Assembly: GCA_934047225.1 (NCBI GenBank)
Contig: OW204001.1
Span: 9,284,201 to 9,348,200, forward strand
DNA from: Ypsolopha sequella
Lineage: Eukaryota; Arthropoda; Insecta; Lepidoptera; Ypsolophidae
Direction of reading: 5' to 3'
Length of the DNA: 64,000 nucleotides
The translations under genes and the position numbers were made by a program. The notes beneath the pieces are model-generated. The model was given only the letters and a program-made list of their open reading frames with translations, searched no databases and had not been told where the DNA came from. Shown here in pieces: positions 50,401-62,400 of this stretch (its first letter is position 1; every line of letters starts with the position of its first letter).

Positions 50401-53400
50401 TTAATTCTGATATTGTAATAGATATAACTTGAATTTAAATTTCAATGTTGACGGACTTTTGCTGCACCCATTTTAATTTTATTTTTTTGCCATCCATACT
50501 TGGCTTGGTGGAGTAGTATGCATTCTAAAAGGGAAGAGAGTATAGTAAGTATAGAGAAGAGATGTGATGCATTCTAAAAGGGAAGAGAGTATATTAAGTA
50601 CAGAGAAAAGATGTGAAACATTACCTGCTAGGTATCCCATATTAGATGCCACGGTTCGGCTAAAAACTTGCGAGGCAAATTTAACCTTCATTTTGTTGAG
50701 TTTTTCTGGGTTGACATGATTTTCTGTAAGTTTTGGGATCAGTCTGATGCCTTTGTAGCCTGGATTTTCTTTGTAGAGTTGCTGTAAATGAGACCACTTG
50801 GCGGTTTTTGTCACACCTTCTTTTGTAGTGTAGTTTAGATTTTTTGTTAATAAATTATTTCTCATTCCTTTAAGAAGGTGTGGGGGGTCATAGAGAGGAA
50901 TGATTTCTTGATCATCTATCAGTATAATATTTTCTTTTGGTTCTTCTTCTCTTCTTAGATAGACTCCCCGGGTCTCATTGATTAATATTTTGAGAGCCTG
51001 TCTGTTGTTGGTTCCCTGGTCACAGACTGATGCCACCACTATCAACCCTGCTTCTTGCAGTCCTCTCACAACTTCTTTAAATTGTTTTGCCAACTCAGGT
51101 CCCTTGGTTGCACTTTTTGAAAAAGTGTAGTACACTGCTTGTTTATAATTATGTACGAGACCACGCACCATGAAAACTTGGGCGTGGTCTGCAAATTCTG
51201 CTATTCTATTATGCCCATTATCAACAAGTCCCGTTATGCGGTCTTTTCTTTCTTGGTATGTGACGTTGGCTTTTAACGAAACTTCGTCAAACAAAACCAC
51301 GCACAGCTTTTGCTCCGTTGTCATATTTTTAGCTTTATTTTTTAACTGTGAAAATACGTTTTTATTTATCCCTGGTCTCAGATTACACCTTTGTATGAGC
51401 TTTATTAATGTCTGTTCGGCAGGTAAAATAATTAATTTCCGTAGAAATCGATAACCTGTGGCACTTTGTTTCAAAATCGACAAGGCAGTAATCTTTTCTT
51501 CTAGCGTGAAACGACGTCCTTTCTCCTTTTTTTTGTTCTCCCGCCATTGCATCTGCATCAGTAATTTTGCAGTACTTGAGCAATTCTCAAAGACTTCTAA
51601 GGCTGCAGGATTATTTGCCAGTTTTTTTGCTGCTTTTATGTGAGCCGACTGTTTTCTAAGTTTATTTTTCAGTTTGCATAATTTTATTCTTGCAGCAACA
51701 ATTTTGTTGTACATCTCATGTTCTGCCAGGGTGAACATTTTCTTTGTTGTAATCTTGCGAGCAGCATCCTTTTTTCCTGTAAAAGTAGAAACACGTGAAA
51801 TTAAGAAATATTCTTAATACATATATAAGTTTGCAATATAATATGCCCCTGGGAAACACTGTTCCAGAAGATTAGTCACAATATTTTTTTCATCGGAGAT
51901 GGAGCATGCTTGTCTAGAAGGTGTGACCTAGATAGTATCAGTAGTGGCACATTGACACTAAGTCAGTCACCAAATGTGTTTTATTTAAACAGTCGGCAAC
52001 TAGTTGCTACCAGACACATTTTATTATTAAATAAATTAAACTATAAATATATTATATATTTAGGGCCCAGGAGAACATTCATGGATCAGGTGAAAAAGCA
52101 AGTAAATTTTGATTTGTATCAATTAATATTATATATAATAATATATAATCAAAAAGTTAAAGAAAAGGCGGAGTGCAGAAGTGAATACAGAGGACTCCAC
52201 CAACAAGAGCACGGCTCTTAAATTAAATTGATAATAAAATAAGACATGGATTGAAAAGAAACTTACCAGGAATGTGTTGGCTCTTGGTGTCTGAATTCAA
52301 TGTATTTGAAGGGAGTACTTCTTCAAGCGTCAATGCTTTTGGAGCTGAAATTAATAAATCTGTTATTGTTATGATGTAATCAGATGTACTTATCTTGATT
52401 TACCAAGGATTAAAAATATAATATATATATAATATAATTATAGACTAGGACACTTGCAGTAAAGACAAGCAACTTACCAGGAATTTGTTGGTTCTTAGTG
52501 TCTGAATGTAAAGTATTTGAAGGGAGCAATTCTTCAAGCATCAATGGTTTTGGAGCTAAAACAAATAAATGTGTTAATGTTTTCATGTAATCAGATGCAC
52601 CTTTCTTGAATTAGCAAGGATGCCATATTAGATTTAATATATATATACATCCTAGGACATTTTTGCAACTAAGACAAATTTTTGTTCGATGAAAGATTGG
52701 TGTAATAGGGGTGATGTTACAGAGGAATATCTGAACAAACATACATAAGTACATACGACTGTCAAATATTTGATCCTTCCTTTTCTTTGCAGTAATTGGG
52801 TTAAACTACACTAGATTCTAAGGTATTACCCAATTTTTTTAACTGTGCACTTCGAGCTGTCAAAATTAGTATGAAATTTGGGTGAATTCAATATAAATTT
52901 TGGCAACTCGAAGTGCACAGCTAAAAAAATTTGGTTACATAATGTTAATTTTAACACATCCAAATAAGTTTCAGTTTTGACTGAATCATGGCATGATAGT
53001 GTACTCACCAATATTTTCTTTTTTTGATATATTTTTGCCAATGTTCACTGATGTATGAGGCACATCTTCGCAATGAAATTGTTTGGGATTGGGATCTGAA
53101 AGAGAATATACATAAGAAAATAGCAAAATAAAAAAATATTTATTTATGAAATGTTGAGTTTAGTCCAGTCACTTTACATAATGCAGCTATATAAAGATTG
53201 AGTAAATACCTGATGATGTTGATGGATTTGTCAAGTTTAAGATAGATTGCATTGGCTTTCTAATTCCAGATGAACTATTCGGTGATAACAGACCTGAAAA
53301 AAAAAAAACTATTAAAAAATAGCTTCAATTCTGGTCAACCAGCCCAGCCAGGACAGCCTCTTAAAGTAGCTTCAGCATACTAACTGAAATTATTTTAACA

Positions 53401-56400
53401 TTCATTCAGATATCACAATAGATAAATACAAACCTCGCAGACGTAAAGTTGGCACAGCAACATTGCTGATTTTGTTGTTGCGACAAAGATATCTATCTTC
53501 AAAGTGCGAGTGACATACACGGCGATACTTGTATATTCGCTCATTTTCTAACCCCAAGATATCACTCCCAATTGAATACAACCACATGTTGTATCGTTTT
53601 TTATCTTTATCAGGGTTAGGGAACCCATGAAGAACTTGATGCATACCTAAAACAAATAAACATATTGGAATTGTTAGTCAAGTTAAAGAATACCCAGGCT
53701 ATTCTGACAAAAAACAATATCTCATTATGGTATTTGGTCAGTGTAGATTAGGTTTTTTCCCATAGTGCCCCCTTGTATGCCAGGGCACTATATGAAAAAA
53801 GAAAATTTCTTAATTCCTTCAGCACTGAAGCAAGCCCAGCTAGATGGGGTAAATAACCTAAACTTTGTTTCAATCAATGCTTTTAATGGTATAATTTGAC
53901 ATACCTCCGCTCTCTCTGCACAAAGGAACGCAGCAATACTTGTCTGACATAATGATGAGTAGATTAAGAGCACTGCACTAGCAAAAAAGGGTCCATCACC
54001 TTCCCAAAATTCAAAACAGCACAAGGAGTCTTATCACAGTTCTAAAAACTACGAAGTCAAAGTACATAACTCGAAAAACACGTGATTAATCACAGCAGCT
54101 TACATTAACCGGAGGAACATATGCTCAACTCAACGTAACGGAGAAACAAACACAAATATATCACAAAATATCAGCGGACATTTTAAAATTTTGAAAAGCA
54201 AACGTGCGTTCCCTTTTTCATGTAGGGCTGCCAACATGTTCTCGCATTATAGTATTTTATAGTATATAGTATTTTTCAAAATAAAGAATATAAAGTATAG
54301 TACATTTGACTATATTATTATCAAAAATATATATTTAATATACTTAAAAAAAATATAGTATACTACGGAAAGAGTTGAAAAAAGACAAAGATTTTTGTTT
54401 CTTACTTATAAAAACTATTATCTACATTTTTGCCCTACTTGCATATTTTTTCATTATGTTTCATACATTGAAACAATATTGACGCGAATCGCCGTCATAG
54501 TTTCGTTTGTCTAAAAATGTTTCTAGTACATTTTTTTTTCAAGTGCAGCCTTATTTAAGTTTCATTTCATTCCAAATTCAAAGTCAGATTCAGAAGTGTC
54601 AAATTCAGAGCCGGAGTCCATCTCTAAGTCTGGTAAAACTTCGAAAATAATCGCCTGAACAGCTGGTGCCATTTTTTTATGTTATCAAACTATCTAACAT
54701 AACTTTATTATTTTAAAACGTCCTGTAAAATGTTTACAAACAATGCACACAGACTTTATAAATTACAAATGTCAAATTAGACATCCCATCAGGTCATGGG
54801 CAGATAGGATTCGTGCAGTTTACCTTTCAAGTAGACTCCGTAAGTGGTCAGGACACTTTAATGACCCTTTTTGTGAAAAACGAAAAAAAAGTTTGTGCAC
54901 TTATATTAATTACGAACAACTCCGAGTTAATTAGTATAGGAAGCCTAAATTTTAATTTGCGTTTTTCACAAAAATGGTCCTTGAACCTTGGTTCTGACCA
55001 TTTACCGAGTCTTCAGTATGAATTTGGCTATATAAACAAAAGGCACCTTAAATAAGTAACTAATTACACCGAAATATAGTATAATACTATATTACAACGG
55101 CTACATAACAACCCTAACAATGTCATGTTAAGTATTGAAACATTTATTGCCGTTTGTAAAAAATAAACTCGAAGTTATAATATTATATTTATTTATATAA
55201 ATTTTCAAATTAAATTACCTATTTGCCTAAATAAAACAGAGAAATAACAAAAATACGTAATCATAATTGAACCACAATATTAGACGACATCTAAGAAAAA
55301 AAATTGGAACTATTGCAATTTTATGTTAGGTAGTGCTATAGACCTGCCATCTGTTATCACTAGTAAGTACGAATAATGAAATAACGCTATTAAATAAAAA
55401 TGTACCGTCTACACTTATAAATCAAGATATTCGATGTACTTTGTAATTTATTAACATTGTAATCTTTGAATTACCCGATCATTTGTTCTAAGATTGAGGC
55501 GCCAGGCTTGGCGCCCGTAAGACGTGGAACCTGTGCCCTTTTTTGCAAGCTATAAATATCTCCCAAAACTACTTCAAAACACATTGAAATTAATTTTATA
55601 AAGTAATATTTCGAGGAGCATCATATTCCTGCCGTTAAAAACTCAACAAAATATGCGTATGAGTGATTTAGCTACATCGTGCCATAGTCATAACAACAAA
55701 ACTGAATGAATTTGGAATGAATTCATACTTTTATGCGGGAAAATAATATATGTTACTCTAAAAGAATAATTTTGTAATCGTTATTGAAACCCAAATTAAT
55801 TTACTTATACTTACTGAGATCTGTAACAAAGGTCAATGACCTTTTCGTGAAATTACCCTGTAGTATTGGCTCACCATTTCAGGTCCAAATAAGTGAAGTT
55901 TTTTGCAAATTATATAGGTACACTTACTTGGGATAAATCGCCAAGCATTTAAAATATAGAAATTTATTTTGAAATATTTACAGTGCATGGCAAAATTACT
56001 AGATCGTAGATAATCCTGTCGGTACATGTTCAGGTTCTGTTACGCAAAATGAAAACAATGAAACTCTTTTAGGATTAATTTGTTATCCCTATGTTTGTCT
56101 GTCTGTCCGTTTGTCTAGACAATTTTTTCTGGGTAAAATTAATAAATACCAATATAAACGGCCCTCTATAGAGCTGTAAAAACATACTTTTGACGTTTTT
56201 ATTTATATTACGTTTTAGGTTTTTACGTTTTTTTTTTTACGTTTTTCATACAAATTTTCTCACTATGAAAATGTAGGGATGAACACTTGAGATAATATTT
56301 TGCATTTAAAAGTCAACACAGAAAGGAATTGTTGAACAAATAATGTAAAAAATATGAAAACCATGTTGTTCTATTCTAAAGGGATTAATTATCTACTGTT

Positions 56401-59400
56401 CAATGTGGCGATAGCTTTGTTTATTTTTTTCCTTGAATTATTTTTTACTAAGATAACAAATAGTTTAATACAAGGTTTTCCTTAAGAGGTCCCTTTACCC
56501 CTGTATTTTTCTTAAAATTCATACAATAGTTATAAACCGAATGTGAAGTCTACAGCTTATTTTCTTCATATCTTTTTTCATGAGTATATTCTAGTGACAT
56601 CTAACTACGTCTCTATACAGCCCAAAAAGCAAAATTTGGTAAAACACCATCATAATAGCTGTCAGGATATCGTCAATATTGCCTCGTTTTTACGCAAAGT
56701 TTAACAAGTTTGTATATTTTTATCTATACCGGAAATAAAAAAGACAGAAATACAGGCGTCGTTCATGTTAAGATGACTAAGTTTACACACTTTGCTAAGT
56801 ATAAACAATTACCGTTTCATGGAAAACTGTTTTGACCTGAAACCATTTCACAAATTCAATTAACTTATTTTGAATATCTTGTCATTTTGCACTTCTTGAT
56901 GAGAAATACAATTTCAATAAGTAAAAATACAACTTTTAGTTAAGAAAACTTATAGTTAAAAGTCTGCTGTATGCATTAACATATTTTTAATTATATTACA
57001 ATAGTAATAAAATAATTGGCTTATCCGTCGTCGTGATACCAGCCGTAAATTTCTTAAATAATCTGATATCACGCTTATGGAAAACCCAATTATTTTGAAG
57101 ATACCATAATATCATTAAAATATGTTTATGCATATAGCAAACTTTTAACAATAAATTGTCTTAGCTAAAAGTTGTACTTTACCGTTATAATTATTTCTTA
57201 ATATTTTGTTACAAATTCGGAGAAATAGCCCTTAAGGAAAACGTTGTATGAAAATATTTGTTTTCTTTGTAACAAAGAAAGAAAAAAATAATAAACAAAG
57301 CTATCGCCACATTGAACAAACAGTAAATTATTAATCCCTTTAGAATAGAAAGATATGGTTTAATATTTTTTACATTATTTGTTCTAGAGTTCCTTTCTGT
57401 GCTTTCTTTCAAACGCAAAATATTATGTAAAGTGTTGATCTCTATATTTTCATAAGGAGAAAATTTGTATGAAAAAGTTAAACAAAAGGCCATAAAAACG
57501 TTATAATATGTATATTTTACAGGGCTGTAAATATTAGCATTTATTGATTTTACCCAGAAAAATTGCCTAGACAAACGGACAAACAGACAAACATAGGGAC
57601 AACAAATTAATCCTAAAAGAGTTTTGTTTTTTCATTTTGCGTAAAGAGACCTGAACATTTCAAACACTTGGCGATTTATCGCAAGGGTAAACAGGTGTCC
57701 CAAAAGTCAACTCTTTCCCTTGGAAGGCTGGTAGGCCAGCTCATGACTGACCAGAATATCAAATTATGACCTCAGCAAAAAGTAGATAGTCTTCGAGTTG
57801 ATGGTACTTTTATAAATTCGAATAGATTTTTGAGAGTCAAAGCTAACCAGTTCTAAATTCTAAGAATAAAATTTTTGTTGCGCAACTCTGAATAGTCATG
57901 CTATTGATAAAGTCAAAAATAAACCTTGAAATGCTGTTACATCAGGAAGAAAAATAAAAACCCAATTTATGAGCAATTTTTTGTAATTAGGTTAGTTCGA
58001 TACCACACCCTGAAAAAAAATGTCCTATGTTAGTTTTGCAAATTGTCTTAAATAACGGCTCATCAAATATTGTTTTTCAAATGATCTGGCAATTTCTGTG
58101 TATTACTTTTGAAAAAAAAGTTATTGCTATTTTACTACCAAAGGAGCTGCGTATTTTTTAAAATAATTAGAATTTAGAATGAAAGAGTGGCGGGCAGTAA
58201 AAATATTTGACGTTCATTAGAAATGCCATTTAACACGCGTTAGAGTGAGATAAATAGTGACGCTATTTAAAATGAGTTGGAATGAGATAGGAACGCAGTT
58301 AAACGTGGTTGAATGAGAGAGGCATAATTGATATAGGCTACAGTGAGATAGGTAGTGACGTGGTGCATTCCTTCCGAGAATATTTGTTAGTTTCCACTTT
58401 TTGTAATAACAACTTTAGTAAAAATTTTTTGTAAAGAAATTTTTGGTCCAATTTATTTTCCCGCAAGTGTAAAACCAGCTCAACGGGCGAAAAATATTTA
58501 AAGAATGGGTAATGGTGACAATTAACCGCCACAATATTATTATGTATCTCTAAAGGAGTGTCTGAAATGTTCCGAGGGTCAACTGATAAATCAAACACTC
58601 AAAAAACCACTTTTAGCCGACCATAATAAATTTACGTCCCGACGTGATAGCAAGTAGGATCAATGCCGTGTGACGATGATCGAAATACAGTAATAAATTA
58701 GATAAAATAAAATACGTATTACTTTTGACCCTGCCTCGTCCACTCTATTCGTATTTTTGCTATGGTGACGCGAACTTAGAGACCGGGACGAATTTCCCCC
58801 CACGCGCTATCGTAAAATAGAATAAGCCACGCCCGGAACTGGTTTTTGTTTTGGCTATGTCATATTCTTAATAATTGTTGCACTACATTAGCTGCATCAT
58901 TTAATAATTGTTGCACTACATTAGCTGCATCATTTAATAATTGTTGCACTACATTAGCTGCATCATTTAATATGTTTTCAGGATATATATATTTATAGAT
59001 ATATATATTTATCACTGTCAATACATACTCGAACTAATTTTTAATTAACTATCATATTTGTAATAACAGCGACGAAAAATTTCTGAAAAAAAATAAAAGA
59101 AAGAAGGATGACAGTTTATATTTTTAGCGCGCATTACCGCCGTTGCCTAATCGATCAATAACTCTGTATCGCTCGGGCCCAATTAACATTTTATTCTCGG
59201 GCGGCGTATATTGAATTCTTCGCTACACTCAGGATTCTATTTTAGAATACTTCGCTTCGCTCTGAATTCAAAATATTACTTAGGCCCCTTGTAACACCAA
59301 TAACTATTGTTTCAGGAGAGACAAAAAAAATCAAGTTTTCGTACCGACCGGCAAGAAACTACCCCCTGGACCTCTACTACCTGATGGATCTCACCTGGTC

Positions 59401-62400
59401 CATGAAAGATGACAAAGAAACCCTCGTCTCCCTTCGAGACGACCTTCCGAATCTACTGAAGAACCTGACTGATAATTTTAGGTGAGTTTGAAGCAGATCA
59501 CCCCCGCCTGCCCAGCGGCGTGATGATTCAGTCTACAACATGTAACAGAAAGGTTAGAGCTTATTATTGAAGAGCTTATTCAGTCAATGTTATAGAACAA
59601 CTTTTACTATGGAACAAACCTTGTATCTCGAAAAAAAAAAAAAACTTTTTCATAGAAAAATGCAATGCCGCTCGGCCGAAATATATGGAAGGGCAGATTT
59701 TTTTTTTCGAGATTTTGGGTTTGGCTCCATAGTAAAAGTTGTTCTATACCATTGACTGAATAATCTCTTCAAATATGGTTACACCTTTCTGTTACACGTT
59801 GTATATTTTTTTAATAAACCCTGGTTTTTATTGGCTGATAATGTGATCAGGCGAAGGTGTTGTTCTACTGTAAAATGAAGACAGTTCATCCGTCACAAAA
59901 AATCTCAAAAAGACATTTAATTTTCAATTGAATTAAGCCAAAATTTTAGTCCAGTTTGTCAAGCCCACCAGCCCCCTTATAGTCTAACTTCAACATCTAT
60001 CGCTATGGCTATAAAATATATCGTGATTGACTAGAAATGACATTACAGATCATTCAAATGTATCGTACGTGTTGTATACTGGCCGCTCACCCAAGCTGTC
60101 ACGCGGACGCGACACATGTATGTGTCATTAGATTTTACATCATCCATTAAAGAATAAAATATGAACTTATGATTTTAAATACATACATAATAGTACGTAA
60201 ATGTACCTATTTGTCTATCGTAATAGCGATAGATCTTGTACTTTATTGGACGGATCCAGTGGCGTATTTAAAGGGCCATGGCCCAGGGCGGCAGGCTGCG
60301 GAGGGCGGGCGGCGCGGCGCGGTGCAAGCCGCAACTCGCCCCCAGCTTTGGGCATCTTTCATAATCAATCGTTACCTTTCTTTTAATTCCTATTGTCTTT
60401 GAATTATACTGTCATTGAAAAAAAAACATCGGAAAAAATGCAAATATTGAATAAATGGTGTTTTATTTCTTTGTAATTTTCCTTTTTAGTTTTTTATGGT
60501 TCCGTACCCAAAAGGTAACCAACGGGACCCTTTTACTAAGACTCCGCTGTCCATCTGTCTGTCCGCCTGTCTGTCCGTCTGTCTGTCTGTCCGTCTGTCT
60601 GTCCGTCTGTCCGTCTACCAGGCTGTATCTCATGAACCGTGACAGTAAGACAGTTGAAATTTTCTCAGATGATGTATTTCTGTTGCCGCTATAACAACAA
60701 ATACTAAAAAACAGAATAAAATAAATACTTAAGGGGGCTCCCATAAAACAAACGTGATTTTATTGCCATTTTTATAGATAATGGTACCGAACCCTTCGTG
60801 CGCGAATCCGACTCGCAATTGGCCGGTTTTTCATTCAATACCATCATTCCCAGCCAACATAAATTTTTATTTATAATTGAAATATTTAAGTTTCTTTCTC
60901 GTTCATTTATGGGGCGGCAAACCTTACAGGCCCGGGGCGTTAAATCATAAAATACACCACTGGACAAACCCTTTGTGACAACATTTCTGTTCTTGGTGCG
61001 ATATAATTTGCAGGCTTGGCTTCGGCAGCTTCGCGGATAAGCCTCTGATGCCGTTCATCAGCATGGACTCCCGACGCAGAGCCAATCCTTGTGCGGTAGA
61101 GGAGCAGGCTTGCGAACCCACCTACTGCTTCCGGCACCATCTGTCACTGACTAGCCAGGTATTACAATAGAGATACACTATAGTATATACTAAGTATTAC
61201 TACGTATGGATCGACAACTCCCGTACATCAAGGCGTAGCAAATTTTTTACGCGCCCTTACGACACTAAGTGTTGCCAAGTGTTGCAAATAAGCATAATTT
61301 GTTTCATTGGCTGCAAGTAAACTCTCATGGTTACCAAGTAAACATGTGGCTGTAAAAGCGTTGCTTAGAAAAACTAGATGGCGCTATTATATTGTGAATA
61401 TTTCAGCGCTATCTATTATCGAAGTGGGAATTATTTTTATGTAACGAGACATCGCTGTGCCACTAGCGTCACCAATCGGTCTTTTTTAGCATCGTGTTCG
61501 TTAAGAGGATTTAGCAACGCCATCTAGATTTCGTTAGAATATTACACCTTTTTTGTGGCTACAAACTGATGTATGGGAACTGCTAGTCTATACGTAGTAA
61601 TACTTAGTTTATGACTATAAACTATGTATACAGTCTGATTTAGTGGAAATCTGTTGATGGTATTTGTACAGACGTCTTTCCAACCTTTACATAGCATTCC
61701 TCGAAGAAGACATGATATGCTGATAGCTATATTTTACTCGGGAACAAAACTATTTCCATTTTGCGTAACATACATATTTTGAATACTCATAGCTTGAATA
61801 TCTATTAAATATTTTGACTTCGTTGTAAACACGCCATTCTGGTCCCGGGTGAAATAATCAACTTTTACTCAAATCTTCACCGAATATTCCATGTTTTCCA
61901 TTTTGGTTTAATAAATACCTCTCACCTATTCATCTATCCCAGGTAAACGAGTTCATATCTCATGTGAACAGCAGCTCGGTTACCGCAAACCTGGACAACG
62001 CGGAAGCCCAACTAGACGCATTGGTGCAGGTGCTTGCATGTGAGGAAATTGGCTGGTCAACCATGAGCAGGAAGATTGTGATCCTACTGTCTGACGGACT
62101 GATGCATATCGCTGGCGACGGAAAACTGGGTAAGAGCTCGCTATTGATTGTTCCAGGACTATATACCACACGAACAGCTAATAGGTCCTTTAAAAAAGCC
62201 GTTTTGCATTAATCACATTATGATTCTGTTCTAATGCCGTCTTTTTTGCACGCGTGTAAAATCTCTGACTCTATCCTACTTTCAAATCATTTTATGATCC
62301 ACCCAAGTCGGCCTTTTTAGATCCCCTGTTCAGGTCTTCACGCGTAAGAAGTGCGCTACTGCAGGTGTTTGCAAAAAATTCGGGGTGGCATGAAAAGGGC

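Larger units (their letters stand above)
48711..55635 (-). mobile_element. P-like (THAP transposase) DNA transposon, candidate full-length unit
   Basis: The transposase gene 49107-53950 is flanked by 48711-48832 and 55499-55635, the two segments that are found fused in the short element at 23841-24108. The simplest reading is that they are the ends of one ~6.9-kb transposon. Clear TIRs and an 8-bp duplication could not be read, so the exact edges are uncertain. The alternative is insertion of a P element into the middle of an older MITE. Smaller MITEs lie inside its introns. Confidence 0.6.

Noticed and set aside
53788..54024. 78-aa minus-strand ORF at the transposase 5' end
   Set aside because: It overlaps exon 1 in another frame; the exon 1 reading [11 protein letters not shown] supplies the zinc ligands that exon 2 needs.
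60455..60744. Ser/Cys/Val/Pro-rich or Thr/Asp/Gly/Gln repeat ORFs
   Set aside because: Translation of the (GTCT/GTCC)n tract of family J.
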